The translations under genes and the position numbers were made by a program. Under the pieces are notes generated by a model, which ran no database searches, was not told where the DNA came from, and worked only from the letters and a program-made list of their open reading frames with translations. Positions 8,695-18,169 of a DNA stretch of 64,000 nucleotides are shown in pieces; within the stretch, counting starts at the first letter, position 1; each line of letters starts with the position of its first letter. Source of the stretch: Amorphus orientalis (GTDB taxonomy: Bacteria; Pseudomonadota; Alphaproteobacteria; Rhizobiales; Amorphaceae); contig NZ_JAUSUL010000002.1 of assembly GCF_030814015.1 (NCBI RefSeq), positions 868,001 through 932,000 of the forward strand, written 5' to 3'.

Positions 8695-10962
8695 CTAGCC
8701 CGTTGTTGATGATGCGGTTGAAGCGGTGCCGTCCCCGGCATCCGGCGTGTCCGGACCGTGGATGGCGAGTATGAAGCGCACGCAGGCGCCGCGATGATTG
8801 AGGCCGGCTGCGCTGGCGTCGAGGAGTTCGACGCGTCCGCCATGGTCTTCGGCGATCTTGCCGACGATGGCGAGACCGAGGCCGGTGCCCTTCTCGCGGG
8901 TGGTCATGTAGGGCTCCAGCAGGCGCTGGCGGCCCTCCTGGGGCAGGCCGATCCCGTTGTCGACGATCTCGACGATGTGAGAGTCGGCATCGCTGCGGAT
9001 GGAGACGTGGATGTATCCCGCCTCGCCTTCCCGCTCTTCGTCCGTCGTCTGCTCGATCGATTCGGCGGCATTCTTAACCAGGTTGGAGACGGCCTGGACG
9101 ATGAGCCGGTGGTCGAACCGGCCGATGACCTTCCCTTCCGGAAATTCGGTCTCCACCTTCACGCCCGGATGACCGACGCTCTGCAGGAAGACGCCTTCGC
9201 GCACCGCTTCCTTCAGATCGCGTTCCTCGATCACCGGTTTCGGCATGCGGGCGAAGGTCGAGAACTCGTTCACCATCCGGCCGATGTCGCCGACCTGCCG
9301 CACGATGGTGTCGACGCACTGGTCGAACACTTCGCGGTCGTCCTCGATCCGCTTGCCGTAGCGCCGCTTGAGGCGCTCTGCCGAAAGCTGGATCGGGGTC
9401 AGCGGGTTCTTGATCTCGTGGGCGATGCGCCGGGCGACGTCGGCCCAGGCCGAGGTGCGCTGCGCCTGGACGAGGTCGGTGATGTCGTCGAAGGTGACGA
9501 CCCATCCCTGGCGCTGGGAATCGGCGCGGTCGACCGTAATCCGCACGGCGACGATCCGCTCCTTGCCGGACCGCTCCAGCGTGATCTGACCCTGCCGGGC
9601 GCGGAAACCAAGCCTCGGTCCGCTGTCCATCAGGCCGGCCAGTTCGGGCACGCCTTCGCGCAACGGCTTTCCGATCAGGTCCTCTTCCCCGGTCTGCAGG
9701 ATTTCGAGCGCCGAACGGTTGGCAAGCGAAACCGTCCCGTCCGGCTCGATGCCGAGCACTCCGACCGTAACCCCGGCGAGCACCGCCTCGGTGAACCGCC
9801 GGCGCTGGTCGATCTGCTCGTTGGCCTGCAAAAGCTCCGATCTCTGGGACCTGAGCTGGGTGGTCATGGTGTTGAAGGTCTCGCCCAGGTGGGCAAGATC
9901 GCCGTCATTCTGATTGATCGGCACTTCAGCCGCCAGGTTGCCGTGCGAGACTTCGTCGGCCGCATCGATCAGGCGCCGGATCGGGGTCACCAGCCGGTTG
10001 GCGAATCCGAATCCGAGCCAGATCGCGGACACGAGCAGCACCAGCGTGACGCCGGCATACACGAAGGCGAAGGCCACCTGCATTCCCAGCCGGCTTTCGT
10101 CGAGCGCGGTGTATTCTTCCGCGTTGTCCTCGGTCAGGCGGAGATATTCGAGAACCTCGGGATCCATCGGGCGTGCGATGTAGAGGTAGAGGTCCTCATA
10201 GGCCTTGAGCTTGATGATTCCTCCGACCTGATTGGCATCGCCCGGGGCGATCATGACCGGGTTGCCCTCCTCCGCACGCTCCAGGGCGGGCGCGGGCGGC
10301 ATGGCAAGATCGAGGTCCGGATTGATGATCGCCCGGGTCACGACCGTTCCGTCGCTGTTCAGAAGGAAGGCCTTGGGCAGGAGCCGCAGCGAAGCCTGGG
10401 TCTGCAGATACTGGTCGAACCGGGCCGGCTCGTGGACATAGAGCTGGCGCGCCCGGTCGACGTCGTGGGCCATGGCGATCAGGTCGCCGCGCAGCACCCT
10501 GGCGTGTTCCTCCACATAGGCGTCAGCAACGGCGAGCGAATTGTCGACGATGGCCCGGGTGCGCTCTTCGAACCAGCGGTCCAGGCCCCGGTTGAGGGTG
10601 ATCACGGCGACCACGGCGACCAGCGCGGCCGGCAGCACGGCCATCAGCGAGAAGAGGGCCAGAATGCGCACATGCAGACGGGCACCCGCACGGCCGGCGC
10701 GGCGCGCACGCCACAGCGTATGAACTTCCCAGGCAACACCCACAAGCAGGATGCCGACGATGCACGCGTTGATGGCCAGCGCGATCCGGACCACCTGATT
10801 CGTGGGTGCGATCGGCGTCAAACCCGTAAGCACCAAGAAGGTTGCCGTGACCGACAGCAGCGCGGCGCCCACGGCCCAGATGCTGGCCCTGCGGATCCAT
10901 TGGCGGCGATCCGGGCCGTTCGGCGGCAGGGTCTGGCTGAAATAGGTCTCGCTGGCCGTCAT
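8695..10962 (-). CDS. ntrY: Sensor histidine kinase NtrY
   Basis: 755 residues. N-terminal membrane helices lie at about 27-50, 57-78 and 97-122, then a ~170-residue extracytoplasmic region, a further helix at about 296-320 and a HAMP domain near 322-375. A PAS domain spans about 390-490. The dimerisation domain has the phospho-accepting H515 in AHEIKNPLTP. The ATPase domain shows N-box NLVKNAAESI, DNGIGLP and GTGLGLAI. It phosphorylates NtrX. The gene is first in the ntrYX-trkA order. The ntrBC genes, which often precede it in this class, are not present here; a ClC gene lies upstream instead. Confidence 0.95.
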   Translation of the reverse strand: MTASETYFSQTLPPNGPDRRQWIRRASIWAVGAALLSVTATFLVLTGLTPIAPTNQVVRIALAINACIVGILLVGVAWEVHTLWRARRAGRAGARLHVRILALFSLMAVLPAALVAVVAVITLNRGLDRWFEERTRAIVDNSLAVADAYVEEHARVLRGDLIAMAHDVDRARQLYVHEPARFDQYLQTQASLRLLPKAFLLNSDGTVVTRAIINPDLDLAMPPAPALERAEEGNPVMIAPGDANQVGGIIKLKAYEDLYLYIARPMDPEVLEYLRLTEDNAEEYTALDESRLGMQVAFAFVYAGVTLVLLVSAIWLGFGFANRLVTPIRRLIDAADEVSHGNLAAEVPINQNDGDLAHLGETFNTMTTQLRSQRSELLQANEQIDQRRRFTEAVLAGVTVGVLGIEPDGTVSLANRSALEILQTGEEDLIGKPLREGVPELAGLMDSGPRLGFRARQGQITLERSGKERIVAVRITVDRADSQRQGWVVTFDDITDLVQAQRTSAWADVARRIAHEIKNPLTPIQLSAERLKRRYGKRIEDDREVFDQCVDTIVRQVGDIGRMVNEFSTFARMPKPVIEERDLKEAVREGVFLQSVGHPGVKVETEFPEGKVIGRFDHRLIVQAVSNLVKNAAESIEQTTDEEREGEAGYIHVSIRSDADSHIVEIVDNGIGLPQEGRQRLLEPYMTTREKGTGLGLAIVGKIAEDHGGRVELLDASAAGLNHRGACVRFILAIHGPDTPDAGDGTASTASSTTG

Positions 10963-11088
10963 GTCTGCTCACTTGCGGCGCGGCGCGCCTGGGTGTGCGT
11001 TACCGATAAACAACAATGTTGCGAAAATGAGACGGAGAATGGGGCGGTTTCGCCACAGGTCTCTGCGCCGGTCCTGTCGGCGACCGCT

Positions 11089-12453
11089 TCAATCGTTCCG
11101 GCGACCGTCCCATCCGAGTTGAACCGGAAGATGCTCGCCCGGCTCGTCCGGCCGGGGGGTCCCCGCGAGCCGAAGGGTCCTCTCAAGGAGTTGTTCGTAG
11201 ACCGGCCGTCCGCCGAGCCGCTCGGCCACGATGTTCGACACGATGCAGGTCGCCAGCACCGGCAACAGCAACTCGAACGATCCCGTGAGTTCCAGAACCA
11301 GAACCACGCCGACCATCGGCGCGCGCACGGTCGAGGTGAACAGGCCGCCCATGGCGGCGATCGCGAACGCCACCGGGAGGTGCTCCGCCTCCGGCATGAA
11401 GACGGACACGGCCGAACCCAGCGCCAGGCCGGTGCAGGTCGCCATGGTGAGAATCGGTGCGAAGATGCCGCCCGGCGCGCCGCTGGCGTAGCTGCCCATG
11501 GTCGTCGCGAGACGCAGCGCGACCAGGAGGAACAAGCCGGCCACCGTCCAGTTCTCCTGCACGAGGTCGAGGATCAGGGCTTCGCCGCCTTCCGTGGCCG
11601 AGGGAAACACCACAATAAGCGCACCGATCAAGAGACCCCACACGGCCGGAAACAGGTATGGCGAGGTGGTTCGTCCGATCCACAGGACCCCGTCGAGAGA
11701 CCACAGCAGCAGACGGTTGAAGACATAGCCGAACAGGCCGAGTACCGCGCCAAGCCCCGCGAAGGCGATCAGATAGTGCGGCGGCAGCCCCGGAACCGAG
11801 ATCGCAAGGTCCGGACCCATGCCGGCCATCTCTTCGGTGAGCACGGTCGACAGGGTGGCAGCGATCGCCACGCCCATATAGGTGCGGAACGTGTAGGGGA
11901 ACTGGGTGCGGGTCTCCTCGATCACGAACAGGACCGCCGCCAGAGGCGCATTGAAGGCGGCGGCCAGGCCCGCTGCGGCACCGGCGGCATAGAGCCCGCG
12001 CCGTTCCACCAGACCCGGGCGCGCCATGTCCGACAGTCCGGCGGCGATCGAGGCGCCGATATGGATGGTCGGCCCTTCCCGCCCAACAACGAGCCCGGAG
12101 CCGATCGACAGCAGGCCGCCGAAGAACTTGACCGGCAGCACCCGTTTCCATCGCAGCGGTCGGAGCCCTTCCAGTGCGCCCTCGATCTCCTGAACGCCCG
12201 AACCGGCCGCTTCCGGCGCGAACCGCCGCACGAGATACACCGCCGCGACGACCATCGCGCAGGTTGAGCCGGCGGCGAGCCCGATCGACACGGCGGTCGG
12301 CGGCCCAGCGACCATGGTCCGATGCCATGCGAGCAGCTGATCCGCGGCGAGGTGAAACAGTGTGCCGATGGCTCCCGTGAGAATCCCGAGGGCGCAGGCC
12401 AGGAGATAGAACCGAGCATCGGAGGTACGCGGTGGCGACGCCTGCTCGGTCAC
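11089..12453 (-). CDS. ClC-family H+/Cl- antiporter (ClcA-like)
   Basis: 454 residues with the hydrophobic pattern of a ClC protomer. The chloride pathway motifs are GSGVQEIEG, GREGP (with the gating glutamate, E148 of E. coli ClcA) and GAPGGIFAP. The inner proton-transfer glutamate (E203 equivalent) is kept in FVIEETRTQFPY, and the Tyr445 equivalent in GRPVYEQLL, so it should be an exchanger rather than a channel. No CBS domains follow. The start is GTG 12453; the Shine-Dalgarno is weak. It lies upstream of ntrY with a 126-bp gap and is divergent from an MFS gene. Confidence 0.93.
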   Translation of the reverse strand: MTEQASPPRTSDARFYLLACALGILTGAIGTLFHLAADQLLAWHRTMVAGPPTAVSIGLAAGSTCAMVVAAVYLVRRFAPEAAGSGVQEIEGALEGLRPLRWKRVLPVKFFGGLLSIGSGLVVGREGPTIHIGASIAAGLSDMARPGLVERRGLYAAGAAAGLAAAFNAPLAAVLFVIEETRTQFPYTFRTYMGVAIAATLSTVLTEEMAGMGPDLAISVPGLPPHYLIAFAGLGAVLGLFGYVFNRLLLWSLDGVLWIGRTTSPYLFPAVWGLLIGALIVVFPSATEGGEALILDLVQENWTVAGLFLLVALRLATTMGSYASGAPGGIFAPILTMATCTGLALGSAVSVFMPEAEHLPVAFAIAAMGGLFTSTVRAPMVGVVLVLELTGSFELLLPVLATCIVSNIVAERLGGRPVYEQLLERTLRLAGTPRPDEPGEHLPVQLGWDGRRND

Positions 12454-12684
12454 GGCAATGAGGCCCCTTTTCGTTGCACCCTTTGCCGCTAGCGCGAGAC
12501 GGCGTGCGGATCAAGCTTCGCCGGCTCCGGGGGGACGGAATGGTTCCCCGCTGCCTGAAAAAGCAGTAAGCAGACGGTCCGGCGGATGCGCCGGGTTCAA
12601 AGCGCGACACCCGGTCGGTTCCGGGCTGCCACTGCCGATTCCGCGCTGTCGGCCCTCCCGAAACAACCGCCTCGAAGGCGTCGC
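12454..12684. other. Divergent promoter region between the ClC and MFS genes
   Basis: 231 bp with no gene. It must hold the start signals of both flanking genes. A 6-bp inverted repeat (CCGGGT/ACCCGG, 12591-12614) lies 70 bases before the MFS start. No known riboswitch was recognised. Confidence 0.4.
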
Positions 12685-13890
12685 ATGCCGCTTTTCCCGC
12701 GTGTCTTTATCCCGTTCTCCGCCGGCTATCTCGTCAGCTATCTGATCCGCGTGATCAATGCCGTCGCCGGCGAACCGATCGCCGCGGAGTTCGATCTTCT
12801 GCCCGGCGAGCTCGGCTTTCTCACGAGCGTCTATTTCCTCTCTTTCGCCTGCGCGCAGTTGCCGAACGGGATCCTGATGGACCGCTTCGGTCCGCGGCGT
12901 GTCCAGGCGGCCCTGCTTCTGGTCGGTTGCCTCGGAACACTCGCCTTCGCCCGCGCCGAGTCCTTCGCCGGGCTCGGCGTCAGCCGTTTCGTGATGGGAC
13001 TTGGGCTGGCCGCCTGTCTGACCGCCCCACTGACGGCCTACCGTCTGTGGTTCGGGGTGGAGCGTCTGTCGATGGTCACCGGGCTGCACATGGCGGTCGG
13101 GGGGCTCGGCGCTTTCCTGGGCGGGGCGCCGACCGATGCGTTGATCCGGCTCCTCGGCTGGCGCGGCGTATTCGACGTCGTCGCGGTCGTTCTCCTGATT
13201 ACGGCCGCCCTCACCTTTTTCTTCGTTCCGAAGCGCGACTATCCGTCGTCACCCCTGCCCGTTTCGACGCTCATACGCGAGCTCAGCAGGATCCTGATCG
13301 CAAAACCGTTCTGGCGGCTCTGCCCCCTCTCCGTCTCCGTGCAGGGGATCGCCCTGTCGGTCGGCAGTCTGTGGGCCGGTCCCTGGCTGCGCGATGCCGC
13401 CGGCGTGTCCAGTCAGGTTGCGGCGATCTGGATGTCGGCCATCGCCGTCGCCCTGGTGGTCGGATTCCTTCTGTTCGGCTGGCTCGGGCAGCGGGCCGCA
13501 GCGCGCGGACTTTCCAGCGAGCGCGTCTTTCTGGCCGGCTCGCTCGGGTTCCTGATCGTCCAGATCCTGATGGCTGTCCTGCCACCGCAGACGGCAGCGC
13601 CCCTCTGGCTGGCCTACGCCGTGTTCGGAAGTGTCGGAGTCACCTCCTTCGTCGTCGCCGCGAGGTCGTTTCCGTCCGCCATGGCCGGACGGGTCAACAC
13701 CGCGCTCAATTTCTTCATCTTCGTGATGGCCTTCCTGATCCAGTGGCTGTTCGGCGAGTTTCTCGATCTCTTTCCGGCCTCCGACGGCGGGGCCACCGCT
13801 GCCGGCTATCGGTGGATGTTCGCGATCCTGGCCCTGTTCCAGGCGGTCACCTTCGTGCCGTTCCTGCTCTGGCGGCGACCGGAAGCCTGA
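12685..13890 (+). CDS. MFS transporter
   Basis: About 401 residues from ATG 12685 (MPLFPRVFIPFSAGY) with roughly twelve hydrophobic helices. The cytoplasmic loop between helices 2 and 3 has the major facilitator motif in the form GILMDRFGPRRVQ. A frame extending 33 codons upstream adds only Arg/Ser-rich sequence and is rejected. The substrate is not evident. The gene converges on the M20 peptidase gene with a single base between the two stop codons. It is divergent from the ClC gene. Confidence 0.88.
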   Translation: MPLFPRVFIPFSAGYLVSYLIRVINAVAGEPIAAEFDLLPGELGFLTSVYFLSFACAQLPNGILMDRFGPRRVQAALLLVGCLGTLAFARAESFAGLGVSRFVMGLGLAACLTAPLTAYRLWFGVERLSMVTGLHMAVGGLGAFLGGAPTDALIRLLGWRGVFDVVAVVLLITAALTFFFVPKRDYPSSPLPVSTLIRELSRILIAKPFWRLCPLSVSVQGIALSVGSLWAGPWLRDAAGVSSQVAAIWMSAIAVALVVGFLLFGWLGQRAAARGLSSERVFLAGSLGFLIVQILMAVLPPQTAAPLWLAYAVFGSVGVTSFVVAARSFPSAMAGRVNTALNFFIFVMAFLIQWLFGEFLDLFPASDGGATAAGYRWMFAILALFQAVTFVPFLLWRRPEA

Positions 13891-13891
13891 G

Positions 13892-15124
13892 TCATCCTTC
13901 CTGCGATGCGGGCGTGAGCAGATCGGCAAGCGTCGCCGTCACGACCTTCATGGCAGTGCGGAAATCGTCGAGCATGACGTGTTCGTCGGCGGCGTGGCTA
14001 TCGGTGACCCCCGCGACACCGGCGCTGGAGCCGTAGAGGACCGTCGGTATTCCGGCCGCGGAATAGTGGCGGGCGCTGGTGTAGACCGGAGCGCCTGAAA
14101 CCGGGACGTCGCGGCCGATGATGTCGTCCGCGTGCCGCTTGAGGGGGGCAACGAGGCGGTCGACACCCTCGACGGGCCGCATCGCGCCGGTCAGCATCAG
14201 CCGGCGGCACTCGACCTCGACCCCTTCGATCCCCGCAGCCGCTTCGGTGACGAGCTTCGTCAATTCGGCCTCGACGGTTTCGGGCTCTTCTTCCGGAATC
14301 AGACGGCGGTCGACCTTCATCACGACCCGATCCGGCACGACGTTGATGTGAAGCCCGCCTGAGATCGTGCCGACGGTCAATCGCGCCGAACCGATTCCCG
14401 CCTCCTGGCTCACCACGCCTGCCAGTCGCTTTCGCTCGTCGTAGAGTGCGGTCAGGATCGGCGCGGCGGCCTCGAGCGCGTCGCTTCCCGTCTCCGGAAC
14501 TGCTGCGTGGGCGGCGCGTCCGCGCACCACCACTTCCAGGTGCAGGCATCCGTTATGGGCAGTCGTGATGGTGTTCACGAACCCGGCGGCGATGACCATA
14601 TCCGGCTTCGTCAGCCCCTGCTCGATGAGCCACTGGGGTCCGACGAAGCCGCCGCCCTCTTCGTCGAACGTGACGTGGATCTCGACGGTGCCGTGCAGCG
14701 CAACGTCCAGGTCCTCCAGCGAACGCAGTGCGTAGGCGAAGCCTGCCACGTCCGCCTTGGCGTCGGTGGCGCCGCGACCGTAGACGGCGCCAGCCCTGAT
14801 CTCGGCACCATAAGGGTCGGTGGTCCAGTTCTCGCCCGGTGGAACCACGTCGGCGTGGCTGGCGAGCGCGATCGTCGGTCCGGCGCCGCTTCCGAAGGTG
14901 CGGCGGATCACGAGATTGGTGGCCGACCGCATCCCGTATTGCCGGACGAACGGATCGGGCACCGGGTGTTCCTCGACCTCGAAACCGCGCTCCTCGAACA
15001 GCTGGGCGATCTGGTCGGCCGGTTCCGCGCAGTCTCCGGGCGGGTTCTCGGTGGGGACCTTGATCAGCTCCTGAAGAAACGCCACAGCCTCGCTGAACCT
15101 GGCTTCGGCCTCCGTCTCGCTCAT
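13892..15124 (-). CDS. M20-family metallopeptidase (ArgE/DapE/carboxypeptidase G2-like)
   Basis: 410 residues. The zinc ligands typical of the family are visible as ASHADVVPPGE, GRGATDAKADVAG (bridging Asp) and DEEGGGFVG (general-base Glu followed by the ligand Glu). The dimerisation domain sits in the middle, beginning near CLHLEVVVRGRAAHAA, and a late DSHAADEH supplies the last histidine. Such enzymes remove acyl groups from amino acids or cut small peptides. The exact substrate is unknown. The quinone oxidoreductase gene is 11 bp upstream on the same strand, so the two are probably co-transcribed. Confidence 0.9.
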   Translation of the reverse strand: MSETEAEARFSEAVAFLQELIKVPTENPPGDCAEPADQIAQLFEERGFEVEEHPVPDPFVRQYGMRSATNLVIRRTFGSGAGPTIALASHADVVPPGENWTTDPYGAEIRAGAVYGRGATDAKADVAGFAYALRSLEDLDVALHGTVEIHVTFDEEGGGFVGPQWLIEQGLTKPDMVIAAGFVNTITTAHNGCLHLEVVVRGRAAHAAVPETGSDALEAAAPILTALYDERKRLAGVVSQEAGIGSARLTVGTISGGLHINVVPDRVVMKVDRRLIPEEEPETVEAELTKLVTEAAAGIEGVEVECRRLMLTGAMRPVEGVDRLVAPLKRHADDIIGRDVPVSGAPVYTSARHYSAAGIPTVLYGSSAGVAGVTDSHAADEHVMLDDFRTAMKVVTATLADLLTPASQEG

Positions 15125-15135
15125 GCTCGTGCGCC

Positions 15136-16113
15136 TTATGGAAGGAGAACCGTGGTGCCGGTGGTGCGGCGGTTCTCCAGATCGGAATGGGCCCGCGCCG
15201 CATCCTGGAGCGGATATTCCTGGTTCACCTGAATGGTGACCGCGCCGGAAGCGACGACATCGAAGAGATCATTGGCCGTCTCTTCCAGGTCCGCACGCTT
15301 TGCGATGTAGGTGAACAGGGTCGGGCGGGTACAGAAAAGCGACCCCTTCTGGCTCAGGAGCTGGAGATCGAAGTCGGTGATGGGGCCGGAAGACTGGCCG
15401 AACGGCGCCCAGAGACCGAGCGGACGGATACAGTCCAGGGTGCCTGGATAAGTGTCGCGGCCAACGGAGTCATAGGCGACATCCACGCCCTCGCCATCGG
15501 TCAGTTCCTTGACGCGGTCGACGAAGTTCTCGGTGCGGTAGTTGATCACGTGGGTGTAGCCGTTCGCCCTGGCGATATCGGCCTTCTCTTCCGAGCCGAC
15601 CGTCCCGATGATCGTGGCCCCGAGATGCTTCGCCCACTGTCCGGCAATCAGCCCGACGCCGCCGGCGGCGGCGTGAAACAGGATCTTCGTGTCCGCCGTC
15701 ACCGGATACGTCCGGCGCAGGAGATAGCGCGCGGTCATGCCCTTCAGCATCATCGCGGCCGCCGTCTTTTCGGGAATTGCGTCCGGGATCTTGACCAGCT
15801 GGCCGGCCTCGATCAGCCGCTCTTCGGCGTAGGCGCCTAGGGCACCCGTATAGGCGACACGGTCGCCCACGGCGAGATCGGTGACGTCGGAGCCGACGGC
15901 CTCGACCACACCGGCGCCCTCGTTGCCGGGCACGAACGGCAGTCCGTTCGGCGCCTTGTAGAGGCCGGAGCGGAAATAGGTGTCGATGAAATTCAGGCCG
16001 ATGGCCGTGTGGCGCAGCCGCACCTGCGTCGGTCCGGGCTGTCCGACGTCGATATCCTGCCAGCTCAGGACATCCGGTCCCCCGGTTTCGTTGACGACGA
16101 TCGCCTTGGTCAT
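15136..16113 (-). CDS. NADPH:quinone oxidoreductase (zinc-independent MDR family)
   Basis: 325 residues from ATG 16113, preceded by a strong GGAGGAGGG. The sequence follows quinone reductase/zeta-crystallin (QorA): GLNFIDTYFRSGLYK, GNEGAGVVEAVG, the NADP-binding AAAGGVGLIAGQWAK and the late SQKGSLFCTRPTL. No zinc-binding cysteines are present. It should reduce quinones or other electrophilic carbonyl compounds with NADPH in the cytoplasm. It is the likely first gene of a two-gene unit with the M20 peptidase. Confidence 0.93.
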   Translation of the reverse strand: MTKAIVVNETGGPDVLSWQDIDVGQPGPTQVRLRHTAIGLNFIDTYFRSGLYKAPNGLPFVPGNEGAGVVEAVGSDVTDLAVGDRVAYTGALGAYAEERLIEAGQLVKIPDAIPEKTAAAMMLKGMTARYLLRRTYPVTADTKILFHAAAGGVGLIAGQWAKHLGATIIGTVGSEEKADIARANGYTHVINYRTENFVDRVKELTDGEGVDVAYDSVGRDTYPGTLDCIRPLGLWAPFGQSSGPITDFDLQLLSQKGSLFCTRPTLFTYIAKRADLEETANDLFDVVASGAVTIQVNQEYPLQDAARAHSDLENRRTTGTTVLLP

Positions 16114-16165
16114 TCGACCCTCCTCCGTTGCCGCCCGCAACAGGTCTTCTCTACCGGTTCGGGGC

Positions 16166-16900
<735 letters not shown>

Positions 16901-17068
16901 GCGCTCTGCCCTTATCCGCGACCGGTGTCTAACCCAACTCGCTAACGGACCAAACCCCGTTGCGGTTCGTCTCCCGAAGCACCCGGTGTCGCGAACAGTG
17001 ACGAGAGGTCCCCATATCGGGAACCTGGCTTGTCGGCTCGACCCGGCGGATGTCCGCCCGGACGGCGC

Positions 17069-17995
17069 CTAGCCGATGCCGAGCAGCAGTCGTCCCGGCT
17101 GGGAGATCAGCACAAGGAGGGCGCCCCACACGACGAGACCGGTGCCGACCGCCCGTGGAAGCACCATGCCCGAGGTGACCTTTTCCGCGACCATCAGGAT
17201 CGCCAGAACGGCCATCCAGACGACGTTCATGATGCCCACGGCAAACATGACGACCATGAGCGCCCAGCAGCACCCGAGACAGTAGAGTCCCTCCTCCAGG
17301 CCGACCCGGTAGGCCGACCGCGCCCGGATCTGCCACCGGACCGCGGCTTGCGAGACGGGAGCCCGGCATCGCCCTAGGCAGGCCTGCTTGGCGGGCGTGA
17401 ACTGATAGAGCCCCGCCGCCAGCAGCGTCATTCCCGCCAGCGCGGGAGCCAGCGGCGTCATCGCCGGCGACAGCGTGCCGACGAAGACGAGAGCGATCTG
17501 GGCGGCGCAGGCCACGACCGCAAAGCCCGTCCAGACGCTCACGTAGCCGGCCGAAAGGGCGACCAGACGCTGGGCCTTTCTCTTCGACGGTTCCAGGTCT
17601 CTCAGGGCAGATGAATAGGCCTGTATCATGGGCGCTGCCGACGGAAGCATCATGGCGAAGACCATCGCGATCCACATGGCCAGCGTGACGGCGAGCGCCT
17701 GGGGATCGAGACCGGTGGCAAGCGTCACCGGAACGCAGAGCGCCTCCATGAAGGCGGGAACCGGCGCGCCGAATGCGAGCAGGTTCATGCCCGGCCCAAG
17801 CGCGCCACGCGGACCGTCGGGAACCGCGAGCACGGTCATTGTCAGATAGATCCAACCGAGCGCCGCCACGCCGGCAACCGCGATCAGCACCGCACCGTGC
17901 CGAGACGCGCCTGTATGATGCACGTCCGTTCCCGTCGGCTTTTGGCCGGCAGGACGCGGTGTTTCAGGGTGAGCCTTGAGCTCGGAACGCGCCAT
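17069..17995 (-). CDS. DUF2182 integral membrane protein
   Basis: 308 residues from ATG 17995 (MARSELK), which has GAGG about 7 bases upstream; the frame stays open far beyond but that part is the shadow of the divergent hydroxylase gene. After a polar N-terminus of about 35 residues come six or seven hydrophobic helices. The segment LAMWIAMVFAMMLPSAAPMI is characteristic of the family, as is the Cys-rich LYCLGCCWALMVVMF. QACLGRC suggests metal binding, which is only annotated as predicted for this family. Function unknown. Confidence 0.85.
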   Translation of the reverse strand: MARSELKAHPETPRPAGQKPTGTDVHHTGASRHGAVLIAVAGVAALGWIYLTMTVLAVPDGPRGALGPGMNLLAFGAPVPAFMEALCVPVTLATGLDPQALAVTLAMWIAMVFAMMLPSAAPMIQAYSSALRDLEPSKRKAQRLVALSAGYVSVWTGFAVVACAAQIALVFVGTLSPAMTPLAPALAGMTLLAAGLYQFTPAKQACLGRCRAPVSQAAVRWQIRARSAYRVGLEEGLYCLGCCWALMVVMFAVGIMNVVWMAVLAILMVAEKVTSGMVLPRAVGTGLVVWGALLVLISQPGRLLLGIG

Positions 17996-18112
17996 TGGAC
18001 CTCGTCCAGATCGATCCGGTCGGCTCACGTAAACAGGGCATCTGCCTTCGCACAAGCCGCCGGACCGTCCCGTGATGCCGCACCCCCTTGGCGGTCGCCG
18101 CCCGCGACCACA

Positions 18113-18126
18113 TGATCTATAGATCA
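18113..18126. promoter_or_regulatory. 14-bp perfect palindrome, candidate operator
   Basis: TGATCTATAGATCA is a perfect palindrome in the 174-bp gap between the divergent DUF2182 and UbiH-like genes, 44 bp before the latter's start. Its size and position fit a dimeric repressor site. The regulator is unknown. Confidence 0.4.
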
Positions 18127-18169
18127 CAACACGGACAGTGCGCGTCCACCGCAGGAATGGAGCCGTCAC

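Noticed and set aside
5794-8709. A 971-residue plus-strand open frame
   Set aside because: It runs opposite trkA and ntrX, both certain genes; it is a GC-bias shadow rich in Arg, Asp and His.
8758-12267. A 1,169-residue plus-strand open frame
   Set aside because: Shadow of ntrY and the ClC gene; composition is not protein-like.
12541-12620. Riboswitch between the ClC and MFS genes (fluoride type was considered)
   Set aside because: The fluoride-riboswitch core sequences are missing; only small hairpins remain.
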